A stretch of 64,000 nucleotides of DNA from Ornithinimicrobium avium (lineage in GTDB: Bacteria; Actinomycetota; Actinomycetes; Actinomycetales; Dermatophilaceae). The notes below the pieces were generated by a model. It saw only the letters and a program-made list of their open reading frames with translations, was not told where the DNA came from and did not search any database. The stretch lies in the NCBI RefSeq assembly GCF_003351765.1, contig NZ_CP031229.1:3038001-3102000 (forward strand), given 5' to 3'. The position numbers were made by a program, and so were the translations under genes. Shown one piece after another: positions 35,266 to 44,624 of the stretch (position 1 is the stretch's first letter; each line of letters begins with the position of its first letter).

Positions 35266-36810
35266 ATGAGACAGGTCGAGACCGAGCGCAAGTTCCACCT
35301 CGACCCCGACGACCCCTTGCCCGCGCTGGGCGACCTGGTCCGGGTGGGGCCCGCGCGCGAGCTGCGGATGCGCGCCGTCTACGTCGACACCCGCGACCTG
35401 CTGCTGGCCCGCAACCGGATCACCCTGCGCCGCCGCGAGGGAGGGTATGACGAGGGCTGGCACCTCAAGCTCCCCCGCCCGGACGGTTCCCGCCTCGAGG
35501 TCCACGCGCCGCTGGGGCGCGGCCCCGGACGCCTCCGCGTGCCGACCGGCCACAGGACGGAGGTGGCCGCCGCGCTGGGGGAGGCGTGGCCGGCGGGCGC
35601 GGACGCCGCGCTCCTGCCGGTGGCCGTGCTCCGCACGCACCGCGTCGAGATCGACCTGCTCGACCCGGTCGGGAGCGGTGGCGAGGACGCGGCCGGCGCC
35701 GGGCCCGTGCTGGCCCAGCTCTGCGACGACACCGTGACCGCCCTGCCGCGGGGGAGCGGCTGGCGCGAGCTCGAGGTCGAGCTCGTCGAGGGCGACGACG
35801 CCCTGCTCGACCGGATCACCGAGCACCTCGCCGGCCAGGGCGTGGAGGTCGCGGACAACCCGTCCAAGCTCGCCCGGGCCCTGGGCGAGCGGCCCGAGCG
35901 CGCCGCCCGTGGCGAGCGCCCGGGTGCGGACGCGCCGGCGGCCGAGGTCGTGCTGGCGCACCTTTCTGCCCAGGTCGCGGTGATCCTCGGGCGCGAGGAC
36001 GACGTGCGGGCCGACGCGCCCGACGCGGTGCACAAGGCCAGGGTGGCGACCCGGAGGCTGCGCAGCGCGCTGCGGACCTTCCGCCGGCTCCTGGACCCGG
36101 ACGTGACCGAGCCGCTGCGGGCCGAGCTGCGCTGGTACGCCACCGCCCTCGGGCGGCCCCGCGACGCCGAGGTCATGCGGGAGCGGATGCTGACCGCGAT
36201 CGACGAGCTGCCGGTCGAGCAGGTCGTCGGACCGGTGCCCCAGCGGCTGCGCACCGAGCTCGACGCCCGGCACGACCAGGCCCACGCGGCGCTCGCGGGC
36301 GTGCTCGACGGCGACCGCTACCTGCTCATGACCGACCGCCTGGTCGAGCTGCTCGCCGAGCCGCCGTGGCGCGGACGCGCGCACCGGCCGGCGCAGGACG
36401 TGCTCCCCTCGCTGGTGGCGGCGGCCGTCGAGCGGGTCCGCGCGGACCGCGACGTCGCGGCGCGGGCGGAGGGCGCGGAGCGCGTCCGCCTGTTCCACGA
36501 GGCGCGCAAGAAGGCCAAGGCCGTGCGCTACGCCTGCGAGGCGGTGGCGCCCGCCCTCGGCGACGGGGCGGCCGCCGCGGCGCAGCGGTGGGAGCTGGTC
36601 ACCGAGGCCTTCGGCGAGGTGCAGGACTCGGTCGTGGCGGAGGAGTGGCTGCGCGAGCTGGGCCACGTGGCGGCCGGCGCCGGTGAGGAGACCTACACCT
36701 ACGGCGTGCTCGTCGGACGCGAGGAGGCCCGCCGCGAGGAGAGGACGCTGGAGGCGGGCGAGCAGCTCCTCGACGACGCGCTGGACCACGCCTGGCCGCC
36801 CGCACGCTGA
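35266..36810 (+). CDS. CYTH and CHAD domain protein
   Basis: A 514-residue protein. The N-terminal CYTH (triphosphate tunnel) domain starts with the diagnostic VETERKFHL (an ExExK-type motif) and covers about 1-200. The C-terminal CHAD domain, all-helical and His-rich, contains the motifs VHKARVATRRLRSALRTF and LFHEARKKAKAVRYACEA. CYTH hydrolyses triphosphates; CHAD binds inorganic polyphosphate, so a role in polyphosphate metabolism is likely. Starts at ATG 35266; no operon partners. Confidence 0.9.
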   Translation: MRQVETERKFHLDPDDPLPALGDLVRVGPARELRMRAVYVDTRDLLLARNRITLRRREGGYDEGWHLKLPRPDGSRLEVHAPLGRGPGRLRVPTGHRTEVAAALGEAWPAGADAALLPVAVLRTHRVEIDLLDPVGSGGEDAAGAGPVLAQLCDDTVTALPRGSGWRELEVELVEGDDALLDRITEHLAGQGVEVADNPSKLARALGERPERAARGERPGADAPAAEVVLAHLSAQVAVILGREDDVRADAPDAVHKARVATRRLRSALRTFRRLLDPDVTEPLRAELRWYATALGRPRDAEVMRERMLTAIDELPVEQVVGPVPQRLRTELDARHDQAHAALAGVLDGDRYLLMTDRLVELLAEPPWRGRAHRPAQDVLPSLVAAAVERVRADRDVAARAEGAERVRLFHEARKKAKAVRYACEAVAPALGDGAAAAAQRWELVTEAFGEVQDSVVAEEWLRELGHVAAGAGEETYTYGVLVGREEARREERTLEAGEQLLDDALDHAWPPAR

Positions 36811-36813
36811 CCG

Positions 36814-37332
36814 TCAGGCGCCGAGCGCCCGCTCGAACTCCGCCAGCACGGCCTCGCCGAAGAGCACGAACCGCACCTCCTGGACCCCGGGCGTGGCCGG
36901 CGCCGTCTGGCGGACCGTCGCGACGGCCACGTCGGCGACCACCGCAGGGTCCCAGCCGTAGACGCCCGCGCTGACCGCCGGGAAGGCCACCGAGGCGGCG
37001 CCGACCTCGTGCGCCTCCTCCAGGCTGCGGCGGAAGCAGGAGGCGAGCAGGTCGGGGTCGCCCTGGCCGGCGTGCCGGTTCGGGCCGACGGTGTGGACGA
37101 CCCAGCGCGCGACCATCCGGCCGGCCCCGGTCGCGACCGCCTCGCCCACCGGCAGCCCGTCCGGCCACCGCTCGGCCCGCACCCGCCGGCACTCGGCGAG
37201 CAGCTCCGGCCCCGCGGCCCGGTGGATCGCGCCGTCCACCCCACCCCCGCCCAGCAGCGAGGAGTTGGCGGCGTTGACGACCGCGTCGACGCGCTCGGTG
37301 GTGATGTCGCCCAGGTGGCAGCTGATCTCCAT
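36814..37332 (-). CDS. Macro domain ADP-ribose hydrolase
   Basis: A 172-residue macro domain that would deacetylate O-acetyl-ADP-ribose or remove ADP-ribose. It has GDITTERVDAVVNAANSSLL with the key Asp and Asn, the GGGGVDGAIHRAAG loop, and VAFPAVSAGVYGW. The product of sirtuins is O-acetyl-ADP-ribose, and a sirtuin gene lies 5 kb away. It is convergent with the CYTH-CHAD gene and divergent from the ZIP gene. Confidence 0.9.
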   Translation of the reverse strand: MEISCHLGDITTERVDAVVNAANSSLLGGGGVDGAIHRAAGPELLAECRRVRAERWPDGLPVGEAVATGAGRMVARWVVHTVGPNRHAGQGDPDLLASCFRRSLEEAHEVGAASVAFPAVSAGVYGWDPAVVADVAVATVRQTAPATPGVQEVRFVLFGEAVLAEFERALGA

Positions 37333-37412
37333 ACCTCCAGGGTGGCACCCGTGAGGATGTGCGGGAGGATCGACCTGCCCGGTGACGCCCGACCACGAGC
37401 AGGAGGTATGCG

Positions 37413-38195
37413 GTGGCCCTCGCCCTGCTCGTCGCCCTCCTCGCCGGGCTGTCCACGGTCGTGGGCGGCTGGCTCGGCACCCGCGAGCAGCTGCTGCGGA
37501 GGCAGGCCCTGGCGGCGGCGCTGGCGTTCGCGGCCGGCCTGATGATCGCGGTCTCGGTCGTCGAGGTCGCGCCGCAGGCGGTCCGTGCGCTGCGCGACGT
37601 CGTCGGGCTGCGGCCCGCCCTGTGGTGGGTCGGTGCCGTGACCCTGCTCGGCGCGCTGGTCGTCGTCGGGATCCACAAGGTGATCCCGCACGACCTCAAC
37701 CCCGCCGAGCTGGAGGGTGTGGAGGACGTGGACGAGGCGCGGCTGCTGCGCAGCGGGCTGCTCGTCGCCGCGGTGGTCGGGCTGCACAACCTGCCCGAGG
37801 GGCTGGCCACCTTCATGTCCACGCTGCAGGACCCGGCGAGCGGGATCACCCTGGCGGTGGCGATCGCGATCCACAACGTGCCCGAGGGGGTGGCGGTGGC
37901 GGCGCCGATCTACGCGGCGACCCGTGACCGCTCGCGGGCCATCATGTGGGCGACCGTCTCGGGGCTCGCCGAGCCGGTCGGGGCGGTGGTCGGCTACCTG
38001 CTGCTGCGGGCCGTGCTGCCCGAGCAGTGGCTGGTGCTCTCCCTGGCGCTGGTCGCCGGGATGATGCTGGCGCTGAGCTTCCTGGAGCTGCTGCCGGCGG
38101 CGCGGCGCTACCAGACGCACTACAGCCAGTCGCTGGTCGGCTTCTTCCTCGGCGCGGTCGTCATGGTGCTCTCCCTGGCACTCCTCGGGCTCTGA
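37413..38195 (+). CDS. ZIP family metal transporter
   Basis: Divalent metal (Zn or Fe) uptake carrier of 260 residues and about eight helices. Helix IV has the signature VVGLHNLPEGLATFMST with the metal-binding His and Glu, and helix V has AIAIHNVPEGVAVAAPI. Starts at GTG 37413 after AGGAGGT. A hairpin terminator follows. Confidence 0.9.
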   Translation: MALALLVALLAGLSTVVGGWLGTREQLLRRQALAAALAFAAGLMIAVSVVEVAPQAVRALRDVVGLRPALWWVGAVTLLGALVVVGIHKVIPHDLNPAELEGVEDVDEARLLRSGLLVAAVVGLHNLPEGLATFMSTLQDPASGITLAVAIAIHNVPEGVAVAAPIYAATRDRSRAIMWATVSGLAEPVGAVVGYLLLRAVLPEQWLVLSLALVAGMMLALSFLELLPAARRYQTHYSQSLVGFFLGAVVMVLSLALLGL

Positions 38196-38204
38196 CCCTT
38201 CCCT

Positions 38205-38241
38205 CCCACCCCCGACCACCGTGTCGCCGGTCGGGGGTGGG
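38205..38241 (+). terminator. Terminator hairpin after the ZIP gene
   Basis: CCCACCCCCGACC pairs with GGTCGGGGGTGGG across 11 nt, 10 bp after the stop codon. There is no clear T-run, as often in high-GC genomes. It insulates clpB. Confidence 0.75.
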
Positions 38242-38263
38242 CCGAGCGTGTCGCCGGTCGGAA

Positions 38264-38284
38264 GTTGAGCGGAATACACTCAAC
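38264..38284. promoter_or_regulatory. HAIR operator of clpB
   Basis: GTTGAGC-GGAATAC-ACTCAAC has the same two arms as the HAIR before dnaK, with a different N7. It lies 60 bp before the clpB ATG and overlaps the probable promoter. Confidence 0.93.
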
Positions 38285-38344
38285 TTTGAACAGGTTGGAA
38301 CGGGCAGAGTCCGTTTTTCCCACTGCCGACGAAGGTGATGCTGC

Positions 38345-40915
38345 ATGGATCTGTCCCTGACCACCAAAGCCCAGGAGGCCCTGTCCGCCGCCGTGCGCGA
38401 CGCGGCGGCCGCCGGCCATGCCCAGGTCGAGCCGGCCCACCTGCTCAAGGCGCTCGCCCAGCAGACCGACACCACGACCGGGCCGCTGCTCGACGCCACC
38501 GGGTCCTCGGCCACGTCCGCGCTGCAGGCCGCCGAGTCCGCGCTGGCCTCGCTGCCGACGGCCAGCGGCTCCTCGATGGGCAACCCCGGCCTGTCCCGGG
38601 CGATGCACGGGGTGGTCAAGGACGCCCAGGACACGATGGCCCAGATGGGGGACAGCTTCGTCTCCACCGACCACCTGCTGCTGGCCGTGGCTCGCACCGG
38701 GCTCTTCCCGGTGCTCGACGCCGCCGCGATCGAGGAGCGCATCCCGACCCTGCGTGGCGGCCAGAAGGTGGACAGCGCCGAGCCCGAGGGCACCTTCGAC
38801 GCGCTCGGCAAGTACGGCACCGACCTGACCGAGATGGCGCGCGAGGGCAGGCTCGACCCGGTGATCGGCCGGGACTCCGAGATCCGCCGGGTGGTCCAGG
38901 TGCTCTCCCGCCGGACCAAGAACAACCCCGTCCTCATCGGCGACCCCGGCGTCGGCAAGACGGCCGTCGTCGAGGGCCTGGCCCAGCGGATCGTCGCCGG
39001 TGACGTGCCCGAGTCGCTGCGCGGCAAGAAGCTCGTCGCCCTCGACCTGAGCGCGATGGTCGCCGGCGCGAAGTACCGCGGGGAGTTCGAGGAGCGGCTC
39101 AAGGCCGTCCTCGGCGAGATCAAGGCCAGCGAGGGGCGGGTCGTCACCTTCATCGACGAGCTGCACACGGTGGTCGGCGCCGGCGCGACCGGCGACGGCT
39201 CGATGGACGCCGGCAACATGCTCAAGCCGCTGCTCGCCCGCGGCGAGCTGCGGATGGTCGGCGCCACCACGCTGGACGAGTACCGCGAGAACATCGAGAA
39301 GGATCCCGCGCTGGAGCGCCGCTTCCAGCAGGTCTTCGTCGGCGAGCCCTCGGTCGAGGACACGGTCGCGATCCTCCGCGGCCTCAAGGAGCGCTACGAG
39401 GCGCACCACAAGGTCGCGATCGCGGACTCCGCGCTGGTCGCCGCGGCGAGCCTGTCCGACCGCTACATCACCGGTCGCAAGCTGCCCGACAAGGCCATCG
39501 ACCTGGTCGACGAGGCCGCTTCCCGGCTGCGGATGGAGATCGACTCCAGCCCCGTCGAGATCGACGAGCTCCAGCGCCAGGTGGACCGCCTGACGATGGA
39601 GGAGATGCACCTGCAGCGCGAGGAGGACGAGGCCTCCCGCCAGCGCCTGGCGAAGCTGCGGGCGGACCTGGCCGACCGTCGCGAGCAGCTTGCCGCGCTC
39701 ACCGCGCGCTGGGAGGCGGAGAAGTCCGGCCTCAACCGCGTCGGCGAGCTCAAGGCCCGGCTGGACGACCTGCGCACGCAGTCCGACAAGCTCCAGCGCG
39801 AGGGCGACTACGAGGCGGCCTCCCGGCTCCTCTACGGGGAGATCCCGCAGCTGGAGAAGGACCTGACCGCGGCCCAGGAGCAGGAGGATGCGGCCGTCAG
39901 CTCCGCCCCCGAGTCCCCGATGGTCAAGGACGAGGTCGGCGCCGACGACATCGCCGACGTCATCTCCATGTGGACGGGCATCCCGGCCGGCCGGCTGCTC
40001 GAGGGCGAGACCGAGAAGCTGCTGCGGATGGAGGACGTCATCGGCACGCGGCTCATCGGCCAGCGCACCGCGGTGCGCGCCGTCAGCGACGCGGTCCGCC
40101 GCTCGCGGGCCGGCATCGCCGACCCGGACCGGCCGACCGGCAGCTTCCTCTTCCTCGGCCCGACCGGTGTCGGCAAGACCGAGCTGGCCAAGGCCCTGGC
40201 CGACTTCCTCTTCGACGACGAGCGGGCGATGGTCCGCATCGACATGTCGGAGTACTCCGAGCGGCACGCCGTCGCGCGCCTCATCGGCTCCCCGCCCGGC
40301 TACGTCGGCTACGAGGAAGGCGGCCAGCTCACCGAGGCGGTCCGCCGGCGTCCCTACTCCGTCGTCCTGCTGGACGAGGTGGAGAAGGCCCACCCGGAGA
40401 CCTTCGACATCCTGCTGCAGGTCCTCGACGACGGGCGGCTCACCGACGGCCAGGGCCGCACGGTGGACTTCCGCAACGTCATCCTGGTGATGACCTCCAA
40501 CCTGGGCAGCCAGTTCCTCGTCGACCCCACCACCGACGAGCAGACCAAGCACGACCAGGTCATGGTCACCGTCCGGCAGGCGTTCAAGCCGGAGTTCCTC
40601 AACCGGCTGGACGAGGTCGTCATCTTCGACCCGCTCAGCCAGGACGAGCTGGCCACGATCGTCGGCCTGCAGGTCGAGCTGCTGGCCCGCCGCCTCACCG
40701 ACCGGCGGATCGAGCTCGACGTCACGCAGGCGGCGGCCCGCTGGCTCGCCGAGCGCGGCTACGACCCGGCCTACGGCGCCCGTCCGCTGCGCCGGCTCGT
40801 CCAGACCGAGATCGGCGACCGGCTCGCCCGGGCGCTGCTCGCCGGGGAGGTCCGCGACGGCCAGACCGTGTCCGTCGACGTCGCCGACGACGGGGACAGC
40901 CTCACCCTGAGCTGA
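38345..40915 (+). CDS. clpB: Disaggregase ClpB (Hsp100)
   Basis: Hexameric AAA+ unfoldase that, with DnaK, rescues aggregated proteins. The 856-residue protein has an N domain (about 1-145), AAA1 with Walker A GDPGVGKT and Walker B VTFIDELH, the long coiled-coil middle domain (about 400-530) that defines ClpB, and AAA2 with GPTGVGKT and VVLLDEVEKA. Full length. Controlled by HspR through the HAIR at 38264. Confidence 0.96.
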   Translation: MDLSLTTKAQEALSAAVRDAAAAGHAQVEPAHLLKALAQQTDTTTGPLLDATGSSATSALQAAESALASLPTASGSSMGNPGLSRAMHGVVKDAQDTMAQMGDSFVSTDHLLLAVARTGLFPVLDAAAIEERIPTLRGGQKVDSAEPEGTFDALGKYGTDLTEMAREGRLDPVIGRDSEIRRVVQVLSRRTKNNPVLIGDPGVGKTAVVEGLAQRIVAGDVPESLRGKKLVALDLSAMVAGAKYRGEFEERLKAVLGEIKASEGRVVTFIDELHTVVGAGATGDGSMDAGNMLKPLLARGELRMVGATTLDEYRENIEKDPALERRFQQVFVGEPSVEDTVAILRGLKERYEAHHKVAIADSALVAAASLSDRYITGRKLPDKAIDLVDEAASRLRMEIDSSPVEIDELQRQVDRLTMEEMHLQREEDEASRQRLAKLRADLADRREQLAALTARWEAEKSGLNRVGELKARLDDLRTQSDKLQREGDYEAASRLLYGEIPQLEKDLTAAQEQEDAAVSSAPESPMVKDEVGADDIADVISMWTGIPAGRLLEGETEKLLRMEDVIGTRLIGQRTAVRAVSDAVRRSRAGIADPDRPTGSFLFLGPTGVGKTELAKALADFLFDDERAMVRIDMSEYSERHAVARLIGSPPGYVGYEEGGQLTEAVRRRPYSVVLLDEVEKAHPETFDILLQVLDDGRLTDGQGRTVDFRNVILVMTSNLGSQFLVDPTTDEQTKHDQVMVTVRQAFKPEFLNRLDEVVIFDPLSQDELATIVGLQVELLARRLTDRRIELDVTQAAARWLAERGYDPAYGARPLRRLVQTEIGDRLARALLAGEVRDGQTVSVDVADDGDSLTLS

Positions 40916-40970
40916 GGCGGTGCCTCGAGACCATCCCAGGGGCTCGTTCCGGGCACGTAGGGTCGCCGGC

Positions 40971-41513
40971 ATGGACGAACTGGAGGCCTACCTGCAGACA
41001 CTCGCGGCCGTCAACCACCGTGGCGCCGGCTTCCTCGCCGCCTACGGCACCACGTGGCTGGCGGCCGCCCTCCTCTGGCGTCTGCGCGGGTCGGTGGTCG
41101 GCAGCTACGCCGCCCTCTTCCAGGGGATGGTCGCGCTGCCGCTGGCCCTGGCGCTGACCGCGCTCACCGCCAGCGGTCCCCGCCCGGAGGGAGCGGCGCT
41201 GAACCAGCTGGCGATCTACCTGTCCACCGGCCAGCTCCTCGTGCTGCCGCTCGCCGTGGTCCTGGTCGTGCGGCGGCGCCACCTGCTGGCCGCGGCGACC
41301 CTGAGCACCGTCATGGCCGTGCACCTCGTGCCCTACTCGTGGCTCTACCGGACCCCGGCCTACCTCGGCGCGGCCGTCGTCGTGGCGCTGGCCACCGCCG
41401 TCCTCGTCGGGCGCCACCTGGGCGAGGAGGGCGAGGCCCGGACGGGGGGATGGGTCTGCGCGTCGACCGGCGGGGCCCTGCTGCTGGGGGCGAGCGCCGC
41501 CCTGCTGTCCTGA
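40971..41513 (+). CDS. Polytopic membrane protein, unknown function
   Basis: 180 residues with about five hydrophobic helices (WLAAALLWRL, MVALPLALALTALT, LLVLPLAVVLVV, YLGAAVVVALATAVLV, GALLLGASAALLS). The start ATG 40971 lies 55 bp after clpB. No family was recognised beyond general similarity to actinobacterial membrane proteins. Confidence 0.65.
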   Translation: MDELEAYLQTLAAVNHRGAGFLAAYGTTWLAAALLWRLRGSVVGSYAALFQGMVALPLALALTALTASGPRPEGAALNQLAIYLSTGQLLVLPLAVVLVVRRRHLLAAATLSTVMAVHLVPYSWLYRTPAYLGAAVVVALATAVLVGRHLGEEGEARTGGWVCASTGGALLLGASAALLS

Positions 41514-41561
41514 GGCGCCCACCGCCAGCCCGCGGACGCGGGTCGACGGCATACTTGCCCC

Positions 41562-42275
41562 ATGAGACCCACCCGGCGGACCCTGGTCGTCCTCGCCCTC
41601 GGCGCCTCGCTCACCCTCGCCGCCTGCGGCGGCGACGCGGAGGACCCGGCCCCGACCACGCAGGCGCCGACCGCCGCGGACCGGCTCGGGCAGGCGCACG
41701 ACGTGCTGGTCGATGCCGGCTCGGTCCACCTCGAGCTCGCCGGGACCGGGCTTCCCGAGGAGGAGAAGAGCTACATCATCGGCGCGGTGGGTGAGGGGAC
41801 CATGGACCCGCCCGCCTTCACCGGGACGATCACGGCCAGGCTGGCCGGGATCCAGGCCGACGTGCCGACGGTGGCGCTGGACGGCGACCTGTGGGTGAAG
41901 CTCCCGTACGTGCCCGCGCACGTCAGGACCGACCCGGCCGATCTGGGCGTGCCCGACCCGGCGACGCTGTTCGACCCGCAGGACGGCCTGGTGGGGCTGC
42001 TCCCGCAGACGCAGGACCCGCAGTTCGGCGACGAGGCACGGGCCGGCGCCGACGTCGTCCAGGAGGTCACCGGGACGCTGCCCGGCAAGGCGGTGACCGA
42101 CCTGCTGTACGCGGGCGACGCGGCGTCGCCCTTCGACGTGACCTACGGGCTGGTCGAGGAGGGCTGGGAGCTGCGGACCGTCGAGATCACCGGACCGTTC
42201 TACCCACCTGCGACGTCCACCTACACGGTCACGCTCACCGCCTACGGCGAGCCGGTCACCGTCACCAAGCCCTGA
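41562..42275 (+). CDS. LprG/LppX family lipoprotein
   Basis: A 237-residue lipoprotein with signal peptide and lipobox LAAC (Cys22). The mature domain has the LppX_LprAFG pattern: AHDVLVDAGSVHLEL near the start, LWVKLPYVPAHVRTDPADLG in the middle and a C-terminal TYTVTLTAYGEPVTV. Mycobacterial LprG binds triacylated lipids and works with the MFS pump P55 encoded next to it. The gene order here is the same, so export of a lipid is likely. Confidence 0.85.
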   Translation: MRPTRRTLVVLALGASLTLAACGGDAEDPAPTTQAPTAADRLGQAHDVLVDAGSVHLELAGTGLPEEEKSYIIGAVGEGTMDPPAFTGTITARLAGIQADVPTVALDGDLWVKLPYVPAHVRTDPADLGVPDPATLFDPQDGLVGLLPQTQDPQFGDEARAGADVVQEVTGTLPGKAVTDLLYAGDAASPFDVTYGLVEEGWELRTVEITGPFYPPATSTYTVTLTAYGEPVTVTKP

Positions 42276-42276
42276 C

Positions 42277-44046
42277 GTGAGCGGGCGGGGGAGCCAGGCG
42301 GCCACCGGCCGGAGGGGGACGTCGTCGGCGCAGGCGCGTGGCGCGCGGTCGCTGCTGACCGTCGCCTCGCTGGCGGTGGCGCTCGCCGCTGCCGACACCT
42401 ACGTCGTGGTGCTGGCGCTGACCGACATGATGGCCGGCGTCGGGGTCGGGATCGAGTCGCTGCAGAAGGGCACGCCGATCATCTCCGGCTTCCTGCTGGG
42501 CTACATCGCCGTGCTGCCCCTCATCGGACGGCTCTCCGACCTGGTCGACCGGCGGCGGATCCTCCTGTGGTGCCTGGTGGTCTTCGTCGTCGGCTCGGCG
42601 ATCACGGCTGCCGCGGTGGAGCTGCCGGTGATGGTGGGTGGCCGCTTCCTCCAGGGGCTGGGCGGGGGCGGGCTGGTGCCGGCCACCCTGGCGCTCGTCG
42701 CCGACCTGTGGCCACCCGGGCGCCGTGGTATGCCGCTCGGCGTCGTCGGCGCCGTCCAGGAGCTGGGCTCGGTGCTCGGTCCGCTGCTCGGCGCGCTCGT
42801 GCTCGTCGTCGCCGGCTGGCGCGACATCTTCTGGCTCAACGTGCTGCTGGGGCTGGCCTGCCTGGTGGGGGTCTGGGTGCTGCGGGACGCCACTCCCTCT
42901 CCGCCAGCACCGCCGCCGCGGCCCGGTCCGGCACGGGCGGCGGTGCGCGTCACCGCATACCTCCTGGCGGGGACGGCCGCGGTGCTGACCACGCTCGCGC
43001 TGTGGGCGCCCCGGGCGCTGACCACCTCGATCGCGCTCGGCGGCCCGTTCGTGCCCTTCGACCCGACGTCCGGGTCCCGGGTGCTGACCCCGGTCGGCGC
43101 CGCCGCGGCGGCCGTGTGCCTGCTGCTGGGGCTGCTCACCGCACCGCGATGGCTGCCGCTGCTGGTCCGGGCCGACCTGCTGGGCGCGAGCTTCGTGGCG
43201 GTCTGCCTGGGGGCGCTCGTGCTGACCTTCGCCACCGCCGACCCGGAGACCGAGGTGCTGGGGCCGTGGGGGAGGTGGTTGCTGCCGCTGGCCGCGCTCA
43301 CGGCGCTCGCCTTCGTGGTCCGCCAGCGCACGGCCCGCGACCCGCTCATCCCCGAGGGCGTGGTGCGGCGGCGGGTGTGGCCGGCGCTGGTCGTCAGCCT
43401 GCTGGTGGGCGCCGCGATCGTGGCCGTCGTCGTCGACGTCCCGCTGCTCTCCCGGCTCGTGCAGGACACGGACGAGACCGACGCCGCGCTGGTGCTGGTG
43501 CGCTTCCTGCTCGCCGTGCCGGTCGGGGCGGTCGTCGGGGGATGGGCGCTGCGGCGGCTGGGCCCGGCCCTCGTCGCCGCGCCCGGGCTCGCGCTGGCCG
43601 CCGCCTCGGTCCTGGACATGGGCCGCTGGGACCGGGGCACCCTCGACGACGCCCTCGCCACCACCCTGCCCCTGGTCGGCGCCGGACTCGGCGTCGGCCT
43701 GGCCATCGCCCCGGTCAACGACGCCGCGCTGGCCGACGCGCGCGAGGACGGCCACGGCACGGTCAGCTCGCTCGTCGTTGTCGCCCGGATGGTCGGCATG
43801 GTCGTCGGCCTGGCCCTGCTGACCTCCTTGGGACTGCGCCGCTTCGAGCAGGAGGTCGCCGGCCTGCCGGACCCGACCGACACCGACGCCCTCCTCGGCG
43901 CCGCGGTGGTCCAGGTGCAGACCGTGCTCACCGGCGCCGGGCTGGCCACGGCCCTGGCGGCCCTCGTCGCGCTCGGGCTGGGCCTGCGGCCGCCTCCGCC
44001 GGCAGCGTCGCCGGGCGCGGCCCTTCGGCATACCATCGAGCCATGA
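42277..44046 (+). CDS. MFS efflux pump, P55-like (DHA2 type)
   Basis: A 589-residue transporter of the fourteen-helix DHA2 group, beginning SLLTVASLAVALAAADTYVV, with the loop GRLSDLVDRRRILLWCL and helix five GRFLQGLGGGGLVPATLALV. The GTG start lies 1 bp after the LprG-type stop codon, so the two are cotranslated. In mycobacteria this pair moves lipids and affects drug sensitivity. The cytoplasmic loop near residue 205-220 is proline-rich. Confidence 0.85.
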   Translation: MSGRGSQAATGRRGTSSAQARGARSLLTVASLAVALAAADTYVVVLALTDMMAGVGVGIESLQKGTPIISGFLLGYIAVLPLIGRLSDLVDRRRILLWCLVVFVVGSAITAAAVELPVMVGGRFLQGLGGGGLVPATLALVADLWPPGRRGMPLGVVGAVQELGSVLGPLLGALVLVVAGWRDIFWLNVLLGLACLVGVWVLRDATPSPPAPPPRPGPARAAVRVTAYLLAGTAAVLTTLALWAPRALTTSIALGGPFVPFDPTSGSRVLTPVGAAAAAVCLLLGLLTAPRWLPLLVRADLLGASFVAVCLGALVLTFATADPETEVLGPWGRWLLPLAALTALAFVVRQRTARDPLIPEGVVRRRVWPALVVSLLVGAAIVAVVVDVPLLSRLVQDTDETDAALVLVRFLLAVPVGAVVGGWALRRLGPALVAAPGLALAAASVLDMGRWDRGTLDDALATTLPLVGAGLGVGLAIAPVNDAALADAREDGHGTVSSLVVVARMVGMVVGLALLTSLGLRRFEQEVAGLPDPTDTDALLGAAVVQVQTVLTGAGLATALAALVALGLGLRPPPPAASPGAALRHTIEP

Positions 44047-44624
44047 CCCAGACCCTCCACCTCGTCGGCGAGCCGGAGGCCGACCGTGTCCTCTCCGAGC
44101 ACCCCTTCGCGCTGCTCACGGGCATGCTGCTCGACCAGCAGATCCCGATGGAGGTGGCCTTCGACGGCCCCCGCAAGATCGCCGAACGGCTCGGGTCGGT
44201 CGACCCGCAGAAGATCGCCGCCACCGACCCTGAGGAGTTCGTCGCGCTGTTCGCCACGCCGCCTGCGGTGCACCGCTTCCCCAGGTCGATGGGACAGCGC
44301 GTGCACGACCTCGCCGCGACCGTGGTCGCGGACTGGGACGGTGACACCGAGGCGATCTGGACGCGGGACGACCCGGACGGCAAGGAGATCCTCAGGCGGC
44401 TCAGGGCGCTGCCCGGCTACGGCGACATGAAGGCGCGCATCTTCCTGGCACTCCTCGGCAAGCAGCGCGGCCTGGGGGCACCCGGCTGGCGCGAGGCGGC
44501 AGGAGTCTACGGCGAGGAGGGGGTCCACCGCTCGATCGCCGACGTCACCAGCCCCGAGTCGCTGCAGCAGGTGCGTGCCTACAAGAAGGAGAAGAAGGCG
44601 GCCGCCAGGGCCGCCGCCCAGTGA
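44043..44624 (+). CDS. HhH-GPD base-excision DNA glycosylase-like protein
   Basis: 193 residues. Contains LTGMLLDQQIPMEVAFDGPR, the first helices of the HhH-GPD fold, and the hairpin region LRALPGYGDMKARIFLALLG with the catalytic-type Gly/Pro-Asp segment. No iron-sulfur Cys cluster is present. It should remove damaged bases. The ATG overlaps the MFS stop by 4 bp; the next gene overlaps its end likewise. Confidence 0.8.
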   Translation: MTQTLHLVGEPEADRVLSEHPFALLTGMLLDQQIPMEVAFDGPRKIAERLGSVDPQKIAATDPEEFVALFATPPAVHRFPRSMGQRVHDLAATVVADWDGDTEAIWTRDDPDGKEILRRLRALPGYGDMKARIFLALLGKQRGLGAPGWREAAGVYGEEGVHRSIADVTSPESLQQVRAYKKEKKAAARAAAQ